Under the pieces are notes generated by a model, which saw only the letters and a program-made list of their open reading frames with translations, had not been told where the DNA came from and did not search any database. A stretch of DNA of 64,000 bases, from contig JAPTOF010000003.1 of the NCBI GenBank assembly GCA_028554755.1, positions 27,699,501 through 27,763,500 of the forward strand, read 5' to 3'. A program made the translations under genes and the position numbers. This DNA comes from Cordia subcordata (Eukaryota; Streptophyta; Magnoliopsida; Boraginales; Cordiaceae). Below, in pieces: positions 11,803-23,241 of the stretch. Every line of letters begins with the position of its first letter. The stretch's first letter is position 1.

Positions 11803-14800
11803 ATGCGTGCGTGTTCAGGTCGGCAACATAGTAACAGCAAGCAATGAGCTGGTACTTACTGGCTCGAAGCTCTTATTTCCAGCCGGGAAGAAAAGGATTG
11901 TCGGAAATCCATCAGCCTACAATAAAGAGAAAACAAATTTCAATTATATCACCATTCTTGAAGAAAAGGTTTAGAAAGTGACAAGATAGCAAAATGAAGG
12001 AAAATTACGGATCTAAGAGAATCTAAATAAAGGGATTAAAAGAATCCATAGTGAAGTAAAATTTGGATAAAATGCAAAGAGGAGTGGCTCACTAAGACAG
12101 TACCTTGGCTCGTGGATGCTCATTTGTAGTCCCATCCATCTTAGCAATAACAAGAGAATCAATACCTTTCAAATGCTTGCCGAGCTTGTTGTATATAGGC
12201 TCCAGTGCTTGGCAATGCCCACACCAAGGAGCATATATCTGATCAAGAACGTAACAATCAAAGCGTCGTAAATTAATGCAAAAACCTACAGGCATAAATG
12301 ATGAGAGAGAAAGATGACAGGGAAAGAAGATAATACCTCTAGAAGGACATCCTTTGACTCATCTAGAACAATTTCGTCAAAGTTATTGCCAACCACAATT
12401 TTGACATCTCCGTCGTTCTGTAGTTAGTTAGAACACGTAAAAATGGTAACTATAGATTAGAGGCCTGGTAGTGCAAAATAGTTTTAGATCCTAGGAAAAA
12501 AATACTTGCCTTCTCAGGAATAGGACCTGATTTGTAGAAAGGTTTAAGATTATCTTGTAGAAACTTCTCCCCAAATGACTGCAAGATTAGACACAACACA
12601 CAGAAGCAAAAGGTGAGTTCCTTGAAATGCAGAATAGCACATCTATCTTCCTGCATAAGCCATCAGTAAATGTATTCAGGAAAGAAATATTCTGAAAGCC
12701 ATTAAGCGGACCTTAATATTGCTCACAGATATTTCACCATCCAATAAAAATTTCCTTGCATCCTCATTTCCTGTATATGCAAGAACCTGCATTTGCATAA
12801 GAATTTAGATAAAAAAAATTTGAACCTGTAATCAAAAGAATTCATCCAAAGAGAAAATTATAGTAAAAACATACATTTGGAGCCTCCTCACTAACACCAA
12901 AGTATTCTGAGACTGCTTTTCCAACTTCTTCGTTGTCTAGTTGTACGTAAACAGAGATAACCTGCATGGAATGTTAGAAGGCATTATGGAAATGTATGAT
13001 ACCATGAAATGTTTTCCGAAAAACACTAGCCTTTTTTCAATATAAGTATTTTCTGAGAGCAACTTTATAACATCAAAAAGCAGTTCTTACATGGCTTCTA
13101 CCTGTCTTACTCTTTGATCTTTTGAATATAGAGCCCTATATAATTAGTCTACTTTACAGATTAGTTTGGTAAATAAGGGGCTAACTTATAAGAGAGAGAG
13201 AGAGATATTTGTACATAGTAGGACAATCAAAAGACATATAGATATATTATTCTATTACTACTGAAACTTCTGAAGTTGTCTCATCTTGATATTGAAGATT
13301 GCGGGTATACATGCTCCAGTGGGCGAAAGGAGAAGAACATAAGCCCCTCCTACCAACAAATAACTACAAGGAACTGTTATCATTTTACTATTAATGATAT
13401 TACAGTTTAAGATTTTCTAGGCTCTGATAGGCAAGAATGAAAATTAATTGAGCTGATCTTCTCACTAATGATATTATATTTTTAGATTCTTTTAGGCACA
13501 TGATTTTCCCCTCTTTTAAGGGACAAATGAACACAATTCTGATAGGCAAGAACGAGAGTTAGTTGAGCTGATCTTCTCAGTAAATACTTGTTATAGAATG
13601 AAAATGAATAAAAGATATAGTATGTAGTGCAGAATGAATCATTTATTCACCTTTCCCTTAAAAGCTTTCACTGCTTCTTTGAAATCTGGTAGAAACTTCT
13701 CAGAATCTTTGAAGGTTGCAAAAAGTATCAGCTGGGAGCAACAATAAAAGAAGTGTAAATAAAGTGAAGAAATAGAAAGGCCCCAACGAGACAAAGTATT
13801 AGCATAAATGTATCACCTGTCTCTTGATTGGATTCTCAAAAACATGAGGGGCCGTTTCCCTTGTAAGATTGATAACCAGAGGAAACTTGTTTGTAAAAAC
13901 AAAATCAGCTATTGCTGACTTAGTGAATTCGCCACCTATAGAAGTAAGACAAAGTTAGTAAAGGTAATTCATATTTCTTCAAGTCCCAAATTATTTATTT
14001 AAAGAAGCTAACCGAAATGGGTAATCTTTTCAGCTTCTTTCTTGATGACTACTACAGCAGGTCGTTTAACTTCTGGATCAATATGGAAGAGTTTTGCCAC
14101 ATCAGAACTGGTAGTCTGATAGAAGTCAACATCATCTTCCAATTTTGAAGCAGCAGCAAGTGCATTGCTCTCTGAACCCTGCAAACATTAGAAGATAAAA
14201 GAAAGCTTCATATATGAATCATTCTCTCAATATTGTTCTATCTAAGGTCAGTTTCCATTTCCCAGTCCCATAAAAGCTTGATATTTTGATTCTTCCTCTG
14301 TCTCTAACTCTATTATCAATAGCTATTGGTGAATCTAGTAAACCATCTTAGAAGTGTTTTATCTGAAGTATGATCAATATTTGCTAGATTACAAATTTGA
14401 TCCATCACTTGCTTATCTTCCTTGTCAACTGAGCATCCTCTTAATATTTTCATTTCCAACCTCTTACTGTCATTATGTCAAGTGTGCAATGACCAAACTA
14501 ATAACATCGAGGACAAAAAGTTCCACCAGAAGATCAAGGCAAAACTAAATAAGTGTGAAAGAGCAAGAGAGCAGGGTGTTTGATTGATCAATTTGAGATT
14601 TAAGAAATTTTCATGTTGTCTTCATTTACAGTTCAACTTTGGGGTACAAATTTGAAGTATATAGAAGTAAATCAAATAATGATCTATAGTCATCAACGGC
14701 TTCAACAAGAAATTAAGCTACCAAATGCCCCATTTCTCATGAAGATATAATACAATGAAACAAGAGAAGTCTTTTACTCCAACATAACACTAAAACTAAG

Positions 14801-15869
14801 AAGCTAAATATGGTGAAGACAAAATCAAGGCGAAGGAATTACCACCAATGCGTCCAAAAATCCCAACACTACTGGTTTCCCAGTTGCCAAGATTTTTTCT
14901 GCCTCCTCTGTTGTCGTCAAATTATACAAGCCCGGCCCTGTCTTCCTTTTCACCCAAGCAACAATGGCTTCTCTGCATCACCAATCACATATCAGAAGTC
15001 CATTCTTGTTTGCATTGTTAAAAATCAAAAACAGGTAAAAAGTAGTTTAATCATTCGAATCTAGCCTCTATGCATAATTTTTAAAAACTATTATGATGAA
15101 AAGAACGTTTCAATTAAAATTCAAAAGCAGAAATTGATTACCGAATCCAAATCTAGAATTACTCTACAACAAATCATAAACCTACGAGAAACAGGTGCGA
15201 AAATGACTTCAATTAAATTATTATATATCATAATTTACTGATTGAATATCACTAATTTAGTAAATTTGTGTAAAATAGTGAAACTTACTTGGTACGTTCA
15301 CCATTGTAGGGCTTGTGAACACCATCAACAAAGAAGTACACAGTAGGGAACCCTTGGATATCATACTTCTGAGACAGCTCAGTTTCTTCAGTAGCATCAA
15401 CCTTCGCCAGCACCACCGCTGCCGCCTCCCCGCCGCCTTTCAACTCTGTCGCGGCGGCGGCGTACTCCGGCGCCAACGACTGACAATGCCCGCACCACGG
15501 CGCATAAAACTCCACCATCACGTACTTGTTCTTCCCGATGAAGTCGCTGAAGTTCGTTTCCTTCAAAACCACCACGTCCTTCTCGTCCACAGGCGCCGCC
15601 GCCGGTTCATCCCAGGCCGAGTCATCTCCGCCGTAAGAAGGCACATCGTCGTCGTTGAGGTCATCGTAGTTCTCAAAATCGTGATCGTGACCGTAGGATT
15701 CGTGATGGTGAGACGAAGCGGCGTCGTTTTCGTCATCTTCTTCGAGGAAGCTGACATCTTCGTCTTCTTCTTCCTTTTCAACTGGTTTCGAAGCAGACGC
15801 CGTCGTTTTGAAGCATATTGACAATAAGAGGATTGATAAAATCACCACAGATTTCAATTTGACCGCCAT
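11553..15869 (-). CDS. PDIL1-4: Protein disulfide isomerase-like, PDIL1-3/1-4 type, ER-retained
   Basis: Twelve exons on the minus strand: 15869-15289, 14972-14843, 14178-14013, 13935-13817, 13731-13651, 12961-12875, 12786-12712, 12578-12510, 12417-12337, 12238-12104, 11916-11860, 11723-11553; 583 residues. Signal peptide (about 1-26), a long acidic Asp/Glu/His-rich segment (about 30-95), thioredoxin domain a with APWCGHC (CGHC 126-129), two redox-inactive b-type domains, domain a' with a second APWCGHC (CGHC 469-472), and a C-terminal KDEL retrieval signal. It should form, break and reshuffle disulfides in the ER lumen, with both active sites intact. The long acidic N-terminal region marks the PDIL1-3/1-4 branch. 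Exon 8 ends in a GC donor (AAG|GCAAGT at 12510). The promoter holds G-boxes and a likely ER-stress element. Confidence 0.95.
11757..11801. repeat. (GA)n microsatellite in the last PDI-like intron
   Basis: About 22 GA units in the intron between exons 11 and 12, which is only 136 bases long, so the repeat makes up about a third of it and lies near the 3' splice site. Confidence 0.85.
13423..13583. repeat. Imperfect tandem duplication in a PDI-like intron
   Basis: TCTGATAGGCAAGAA followed by a shared stretch ending GAGCTGATCTTCTCA occurs at 13423 and again at 13538, a spacing of 115 bases, in the intron between exons 5 and 6. The copies differ by several substitutions. Confidence 0.7.
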
Positions 15870-15935
15870 ATTGCAACCTAGACAAATTTTCTCCTTTTAA
15901 TCTCGTTTTTTGGCCTCTACTAATACATATACATA

Positions 15936-15945
15936 CATATATACT
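15936..15945 (-). promoter_or_regulatory. Candidate TATA region of the PDI-like gene
   Basis: GTATATATGT read on the minus strand, about 70 bases upstream of the start codon at 15869, consistent with a short 5' UTR. Confidence 0.45.
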
Positions 15946-16034
15946 TGTGTGTGAAGTGTGTGTGGAGAGGTTTTAGAGTTGAAACCGAAGAGTGCTGTTA
16001 CATAGATTCTTTTGGGCGCAAATGGCGCTGGGGA

Positions 16035-16126
16035 GATGACGCGAAGCACGTTCAGGCATGTGGGACACGTGGAAGGATCTTACTGGTTGGGGTGACGGAA
16101 TGTGGCAAATGAAAAGTAGACACGTG
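16035..16126. promoter_or_regulatory. Candidate ER-stress element and two G-boxes, PDI-like promoter
   Basis: GATGACGCG at 16035-16043 matches the first nine bases of the plant UPR element I remember as pUPRE-II (GATGACGCGTAC). Two CACGTG cores, each inside GACACGTGGAAG, lie at 16066-16071 and 16121-16126, 55 bases apart. All are 165-260 bases upstream of the start codon. Such ACGT-core sites are bound by bZIP factors, including bZIP60/bZIP28 that switch on ER folding genes. Binding here is inferred from the match only. Confidence 0.55.
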
Positions 16127-16239
16127 GAAGAAATGGTTGTCGTCTTTTTATTACAAGTACGGTGAGGTTGAGGGGTTGACGTTTGACTCAGGGAGACACT
16201 CACGGGTCGCTGTTCGTGGTGAGGTGGTGATGTTGCAAA

Positions 16240-17324
16240 AAATGAAAAACGGAATGTTTTAAATTAAAGAGATAAGCAAATTGGGATTTAATTTTCTTCT
16301 TAAATGCATAATTTAGTTTGTAAATTCTGATGGTTTCTTTCAACGTCAATGTGGCTACAGCCTGCATTTTCGTAGATATAGGACTCGTTTGAATTGACTT
16401 TTTTTAACAAATTTTGAAAAATAATTTTTTTTAAGAAGTTGAAAATTTTGACTTTTAAAAAAAATTGTATTTGAACTTTTTTCAGAATTTTAATTTTTTT
16501 GGAAACTAAATCAAATAGTTATTGCAAATTTAATTTAATTTTTTTAAGGAAAAAAGTACTTTTTGCTAAAAAAAAAGCCAATCCAAATAGGCCCATAATC
16601 TACCAATGCATGTAAGGCGCTTCTGGTATTGATTACCGAAAAAAAGAAGATTAAGTGATCTTGTCATCGAATCAACCTCAAGCAAATTTTATTTGATCAA
16701 GTAAAATCAGTTCATAAGCTGATCAAGTGAATAAATCATGTGTGTCATTTCTCTACTGAATTCTACCGGGAGTTATGAACACACAGCAGGCAAGCCGCAT
16801 CTATAGCTGCTACTATTGAAGGCATTTGGAACCAATTGGCTTGCTGGTCCTGAATCCTATTTCATGGTTGAAATCTTTGTTACATCAATCAAATTTAGTG
16901 TCTTGTCCGTTTATAATATTGGTTCAATTGGTGAACACGGTTGGTGTTATTCGTCAGTTCAAATTACTTCAAAGATTCTATTTTACCAAATATGTAAATT
17001 TGAAAGGTACAAAGTAATGAAACATTTATGTCCATTTGAATTAGAAACAACATTGTAAAGACGCAAAGGTCTGAAGTTTTCTTAACAGACAATAGTATGA
17101 AAGTACTAATGTATTATCCATTAGTTCATTTGCGGAGGATCTTCTCTTTTTGGAGGAAAAGTTGGTTACAGATTGGGAGATGCTTCACCAGAAACTGAAA
17201 TCAGCAAAATATGATCAAAAAGGGAAAAGGGAAAAAGGTAAAAATGAAAATACAGACACATACAAACAAACATCATAGTACTCCCTAACTGGGATAGGAA
17301 TGGACCAACTACACAATCTATACA
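16240..17324. other. Intergenic region with a complete MITE
   Basis: Upstream flank of the PDI-like gene and 3' flank of the WAP gene. Apart from the MITE at 16381-16594 it is A/T-rich; the overlapping short frames at 16816-17058 have no recognisable features. Confidence 0.5.
16381..16594. mobile_element. MITE, 214 bp, best-preserved copy in the window
   Basis: Left terminus GGACTCGTTTGAATTGAC; the reverse complement of the right terminus is GGGCCTATTTGGATTGGC, so imperfect terminal inverted repeats of about 25 bases. The bases ATA flank both ends (16378-16380 and 16595-16597), consistent with a 3-base target duplication. The interior has A-rich and T-rich halves that could fold into a long hairpin. 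No coding capacity. The short target site and GGGCC-type ends suggest a PIF/Harbinger-like origin, but this is tentative. Confidence 0.7.
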
Positions 17325-19616
17325 TCAATCCTGAACTGTATCAGCACCTCCATCAGCTAACTCTTTCTCGATCAACTTTAACACATCAGAAACCTGCATC
17401 AAGATCAAACAGAATGCACCAATGAGTACTATTATATACCTCTGTATCTGAAATTCTTCTAAACACAGATGCTAAAGGCTTGTTACTCACACCAAAATAG
17501 TGCGATAGAACGGTCGAATTTTGATTCATTACAATGTATATGTTCTCAAGTAGGTATAGAAGTCTATCCACTTGATCTGCTAGCAGATCGACCTACATTA
17601 ACCAGGGGAAAACAAAAAAGAAAGAAAAGAAGAAGTAAAGCAAAGCAGATTTGAGATAATTCAATGTTACATGAGTTAATAAAATCATATGTTCAATCTG
17701 GGCCGAAAGCAATTAAAAACTAAAATGCTGTGTTGATTACCTCATCTTCAGCTAGTTGCAGATTGTGACATCTTGTTAAAAAAGCTTTCTCGTAAAGTGA
17801 TTTGTTTTCCTTTATGGAAATAATAGGGGACACTAGTGTAGTTAGTTTCTGCTTCAGCTTTTCCACCCTGAAAAGGAGGTTTGAGAGTAGCCTGATTAGT
17901 CTTAGAATAAACTATAATCGCTTCATCTCCGCATGCAACAGACATTACTAGTTTCTTGATTTATCTCCACATATCAGTCAATAAGCGAAAGAATCATGAT
18001 AAGAGGGCTGATAATCAGTTATGCTCCCAGAGAGTGAGTTCCCATTGCACAAAGTGGAAACAAAATGGAATCCTATATTGTAAATCATGTCATATGGAAA
18101 ATTTTGCTTCTATACAAATATTTTGCAAATAGGAATGGTACCTCAAACAATTCCTTTCTAGTTTTCCATGCGCCATTTGCTCAAAATCCATATATATTTG
18201 CTGCAATTCTGCTGGAGGTAAGAAAACAGTATTGGTATCAGATGGCTTTGTCTGCCCTGCATGACTGTTTTCTAGTTGATAATCAGCGTATCGTCTTTCA
18301 CTCTCAACTTGCAGAGAAGCATCTGTCTGTTTGTGGAGGTCGCCCTTTCGTAGAGCATCAGCTGATATGCCTAGACCATATCCCAAATGGGTCAGCAGCG
18401 GTCTGATCTCAGAATTTAGTTGGCTTTTCTCCAAACTTGCAGTGCTCACAGTGTTTTTAACCACCTCAGCAAAGACAATCCGGAACATCTCTTCCTTAAC
18501 AAGACACTCATCAGTAAAGTATTCCATTCTTCCGCGCCATTCTGTAACCATTTCTTTGAAGAAGACTGCGTATACATCCTCCCTCAATGAGCTCTCTAAA
18601 TCATGCTGCAGAAATATAGATGAAGTTGAGTATTTGATTTCATTTTTATCCGCCTTGTCCGGTTGACTATCTACCAGTATGGAGCCATTATTAGAGCTAT
18701 CATACTTTACCAGAAGGCTGCTTTTATCATTCCTCGCTAAAGACTCAACCGCAGAATTACGTAGCTCCTCTTGCAAGTCAGAAGCACCATCAACACATGA
18801 AGGCTTTATATCATCCATGAATCCTTTAATCAAGATTGACATTACATCTTTCTCAATACTCCACCTCCATTGCTTCTCCAAGGGGAGCACTTCTGCTTTC
18901 TGCATCCTTCCAAATGCAAGACCCAACGTATCCTTCAAAATGTTGATATCAGAGCTCATCTGCTGAATGACTATATTCTCAGGCCTGACTGAATCAGTCC
19001 CGGAAAGTTGGCCTTCCCCATGAACATCAGCTTTCCTAAACTCAACGCTTCGATCCTTTTCCCCATCCGATGATTCATTAGGCTCAAGACGATCAGCATT
19101 AATATCGTCCTCAGGTTTCGGCTTTATATCCCAAACCTGCTGATCCAGTGAAGATCCCAATTCGCAAATGCTGCCTTCTTTACACTCATCCTGGAAACTC
19201 TCACTTGTCGATTTCTTTTCACGCAAATAGGCCAGTTCCTTCTCCTTCAACTCCAATGCTTGTCTAAGCTTCAACTCATTCTCAGCCCTTTCTTTCAGTT
19301 CTTTGTCTTTGTCAACAATCAGAAGCTTCATTTGCTTAATGCGGCCATGGAGCCAGTGTTCAACCTCCATCAAGTCTAACCGGATCTTCTCGTGGCTGCT
19401 TTCGAGAAAGTCACTCTCTTCTTGGATAATGTTTAGGCCAGCCTCGACAAGAAGCGCTGCTACTTCGTAAAACCTTGATCTCTCGTGCAAGAATCCGATA
19501 GGTCCATCCCTACACTGCACCTTCTCTTGCGCTCTGTCCAGGGCAGATCTCAGCACCCCCATCACTATCGAGTCAGAGTTTGAATTATAACTCATTTCCT
19601 CAAAAATGTCGTCCAT
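17325..19616 (-). CDS. WAP: WPP domain-associated protein, short form
   Basis: Four exons: 19616-18142, 17867-17741, 17592-17491 and 17393-17325, giving 590 residues. N-terminal block (VQCRDGPIGFLHERSRFYEV) and C-terminal block (YMDFEQMAHGKLERN, then VDLLADQVDRLLYLLE and SHYFGVSDVLKLIEKEL) match plant WAP, a coiled-coil protein that associates with WPP-domain proteins at the nuclear envelope and Golgi. Charged coiled-coil segment at about 85-135 (KDKELKERAENELKLRQALE). The first exon alone encodes 491 residues. As I recall, tomato WAP and its Arabidopsis relative exceed 800 residues, so this form seems to lack a large part of the central coiled coil. No room for missed exons exists in the 274-base first intron. 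Start is the first ATG of the frame. Confidence 0.88.
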
Positions 19617-19633
19617 CTTTCTATTTTACCAAC

Positions 19634-19791
19634 CTTGAATAAATTCTCTACTACGTGTAGATGAGAAAATATTTCTAGGAGAAAGTAAATAGAAATGATT
19701 ACACTAGCGGTCTCCGAAATGATAAGAGCCAATTATATAGATAGTATCTAAATTCTCTACAACGTCTAGATGAGAAAATATTTTCAGAAAA
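19634..19791. repeat. Direct repeat in the WAP promoter
   Basis: A segment containing AATTCTCTAC and TAGATGAGAAAATATTT occurs at about 19641-19674 and again at about 19751-19785, roughly 111 bases apart, directly upstream of the WAP start codon. The copies differ at a few bases. Confidence 0.65.
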
Positions 19792-20808
19792 AATGCGAGT
19801 AACCAACTACATAGCATCTACTTTTGTGTTAATAGAAGGGGGGGGGGGTGGGGCATAAAGAAAGGAAAAAAGAAAAAAGAAAGACACTTTCTCTTTTCTT
19901 CAAAAAGGATAATGATTTTAGACATTTCAGCTGACCAGTTCTTCAAGATTTTGAAGAAGCATCAGCCACGAGTTCACTCTAAAGCATTATTGGTTAACAA
20001 ACACCGTATGTTTCCAGGGCCAAGCACCACGTCAAACACACAAGTAGCATAGTCCATAATTTTAGTTAGGAGGCCAAGATGATTTAGATTATTTAGTGGG
20101 CTGTATTTATAAATATTCTACCGCATACATAATGGCCATAATCTTGGATCCTCCTAGCAATTTCCCCCCTTCTTCATGGGATCAGGCTAAGCCGATTGCA
20201 ACCCAAATCAGGGGCCGCCGAAACCCCTTTCGTAATCTTTTGCTGAAAATCACCTAAGCTCATCCGGAGAATCATGCAAGTGATGGTACCCAATCGAAAG
20301 ATGGAACCAAAATTAACAAGTCAAGCCGCACATTTGCTCGTCCCTCGTTTTTTTCACTTTAAATGGGCTATTTCACGTGATCTATTCAACAATACCGCAA
20401 GCCGTGTTTTTTATACACAACCAACAAAAATTACCATACACCACACTGCCTTTGTCAAAAACTCCGCAAGACCCGCAAATGAAAAATAAAATATTAATCT
20501 ATGACATTAACGATAATAAAATATTAACATAATTATAAAGAAATAATGCGAACAATTCACGAGCGCTAAGATGATGGATCGTCACTCAAAACTCACCTTA
20601 ATCGCGTTGATAGTATCTCATTTTTACGACTTATGAAGCAAGTTTTTAATCCAATCCTGACAGCCATAACGGTTACTCGAGCTCGATTCTATTGCCAATA
20701 GCCCCAAAGAGTCACCAGTTGAACATATTTCTATATTAAACGCATAATAAAATTATGAGATTTTTGAGCATGCAATAATAATAACAATAATAATAATAAT
20801 AATTCTCT
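19792..20808. other. Intergenic region
   Basis: Distal WAP promoter and 3' flank of the alpha/beta hydrolase gene. Contains a G-run at about 19839-19853, a TAA repeat at about 20778-20802, and no recognisable gene. Confidence 0.5.
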
Positions 20809-22145
20809 TCAATGCACTAAACTATGCGCCACGACCGGTGACGGGGTCTCACCGGCCACCGCCTCAGTGGCGGCGCGTTGAGCTCGAGTCTTCAACCACT
20901 CTAAAACGTCTCCGAACACACGCTCGACATTCTCTTCAGGTTCACCAACCAGCTGGTGCCACATGCCTGGGTATATCTTGAGCGTCTTATCCTTACTGGC
21001 GGCGCGTTGGTACAATTCCTCCGCGTTTGCTGGGTCACACACGACGTCGTCTCCGCCGTGAACTACCAGAAACGGCACCTCCACTTCATTAAAGCTTCCC
21101 TGAACCTCTCTGCACACTCTTAGCAGCTCGCATGCCGTCGCCGCCCGCGGCCTCGCCACTGGCCTCCGTGGACTAGCGAATGCCAACTTCCGCTTCCACT
21201 CCTCCTAAAATTCAACGCCCAAAAAAAAAAAAACAGAAAAACAGAAAAAAGAAACACCAAAATAATTGTTGCCTTTGCTCGTATTAGGATGACTCAGCTA
21301 GAAAATAATGAAATCTCATTCCTAAAGAATTTTACAAAATTTTGGTTTAATTTTAATTTTCCATTTGCGAAAAAGTTACTGAATTATTTCTAGAGTCAAA
21401 AAGGGCTAAATAATCGGGTTAAGAGTTGAAACTTCACGAAAATCAAAAGAAAGTTAGATTGAAAAAAAAATCTAAAAATTTTATTTAAATTCAGAAGCCT
21501 TACTTTAAATGAGACCTCAGGCAACGAGCCGCGAGTGGGGACGACACGCCAGGTAGGGATCAAGTAAGCAACCACAGCCAGAAAATGTTCCAACGGCCAC
21601 GGTGGCTTAAACTTGTCACTAATGCCGCACATAGCGCCGTTCAGAACGACGCCGTCGAACGGGCGTTTCGGAGCGGAGGCACCACGGCGGAGCGTGATCA
21701 ACAAGGCAATAGCTCCGCCAAGCGACTCGGCGTAGAGGAAGGAAGGCACATTCGGCGGCGCGTGTAGCTCGCGGAAGGAGTCAAAGAACGCGATGCAGTC
21801 GTCGACGACGGGGTTGATGTCCGGAACGTGAGCAACAAGGCCATCGGAGAAGCCGTGGCCTTGGTGATCAATGGCGCAGACGGCGAAGGGACCACTTCGA
21901 GCTAAGTGAACGGCGGTGAGCTGCACGAACCAGCTGGATTCGCCGGTGTAGCCGTGGACGACACAGACGACGGCGGTAGGTTTGGCAGGGGGAAGTGGAG
22001 TCCACCACTGGGTGAAGAGTCTGAGGCCGCTAGGGTTGGTGATGTACTCGGAGTGATGACTCACTGAGTGGCGAGCGTAGAACTCGTCTGGACTCAGTGA
22101 GCCGAATGGGCTGGTCTCGCTGGCTTCCGCTACTGGATGCTTCAT
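20809..22145 (-). CDS. Alpha/beta hydrolase, monoacylglycerol lipase/caffeoylshikimate esterase-like
   Basis: Two exons: 22145-21504 and 21204-20809, 345 residues. Conserved HGYTGESSW oxyanion region near residue 64, IDHQGHGFSDG, and the nucleophile elbow AESLGG (Ser 141). The charge-relay Asp is in VVHGGDDVVCD (about 266-267) and the His in GMWHQL (His 297), so the catalytic triad is complete. The whole resembles Arabidopsis At1g11090, a hydrolase of the plant MAGL/CSE group, which cleaves acyl or caffeoyl esters. Substrate cannot be told from sequence. No signal peptide or membrane span, so probably cytosolic. Exons are clearly more GC-rich than the surroundings. The C-terminal 20 residues are Ala/Val-rich and probably disordered. 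Confidence 0.9.
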
Positions 22146-23240
22146 TTTGGCGCGTTTGCTATTGTGCGCTGGGGTTTGTTAAGCGAAGCGAGCTGGAGAG
22201 GGAGGGAACGAATATAATAGGCAGGAAAAGTGTGTGATGGTTTCATCGAACCGGTGGGGGTTGCATTAATTATTGCTGCTTCTTATTTTTATTTTTTTCC
22301 GGTTTGAAATTATTTTCGCAACATCGTGTTTTTTTTTTTTTTTTCCGTTCCCGTATATTGTGTCACAAGAAAGTCCGATGGGATCCTACCCTCCTAATTT
22401 TGCCAAAATTAATTACGATTACGTACACAATTACTTCAACAATTTGATCTCATCCGCTGGTCCAGTTATATTTAGCAACGGTTTGATCCATATGTGAGTC
22501 ATGTTTCTAGTCATCCACGTTCTCTCAGCACCAATTAATTTTAGGATATAATTTCAATCATCTTAACAAGTAATCAGAGGCCAGCTCATGACTTAAACTT
22601 TTGAGATGAGTTAGAATTGCATAGACTAATTCTTTGTGATCATCAATATCCGGAAAAAGGATACTATAAATCCGATTTATCCCAACTCTGATTCTGCAAT
22701 TTTCTGTAAGAATTAGAATTGAAGGTGAAAACTATTTTTTTATTGTTTCATGATATGGTCTTTTTAAGAGAGGATCATATATTTTACACAAAAATTCTTT
22801 TTTAGTATCTTCATTATACAATTTAGTCTTTGTTTCAATTATATCTAGGAAAAGGGATTTCCCATTTAGATTTTAGAATGTCATCCATTTAAAAATATTA
22901 AATATTTTTTAATTTAAAATTTTAAATAAATTACGTCTATACATAAAGGATGCATTATTACAATAAATAAATACACCAATATCTACCTTATAAGTTTAAA
23001 TCTTTAAATAAGATGAATTACTCAAGTTCGATAAAGTTGGGGTATCTACAAAAACCATAAATAAAATAAATCATCTCATCTCAATATTTGCTAAGAAAAG
23101 ATTTTGACGTTCAAATCAATTAGAATATATGGAAAAGCTTAATGGGCCTTAGTGAGAGAGTAGGTGATAAAGGTTTTCTCTTACCCTACAGCGCGTGTTT
23201 GTGAATTGTAATAGCTTGTCACAGGCCACTTACCCTTTTT
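22146..23240. other. Intergenic AT-rich region
   Basis: Promoter side of the hydrolase gene (a TATTATATTC-type TATA candidate lies about 70 bases upstream of its start), then roughly 1 kb of A/T-rich sequence with no coding signal. Confidence 0.5.
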
Positions 23241-23241
23241 G

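Noticed and set aside
11660..11974. 104-codon plus-strand frame with an Arg-Glu run
   Set aside because: The run comes from the (GA)n microsatellite in a PDI intron; the frame is antisense to PDI exons.
15315..15821. 168-codon plus-strand frame opposite PDI exon 1
   Set aside because: It mirrors the acidic/GC-rich coding exon on the other strand, has no domain of its own, and is Arg/Val-rich as expected for an antisense shadow.
22273..22497. Frame MLLLIFIFFRFEIIFATSCF resembling a signal peptide
   Set aside because: Hydrophobicity comes from a T-rich tract, and the rest of the frame has no features.
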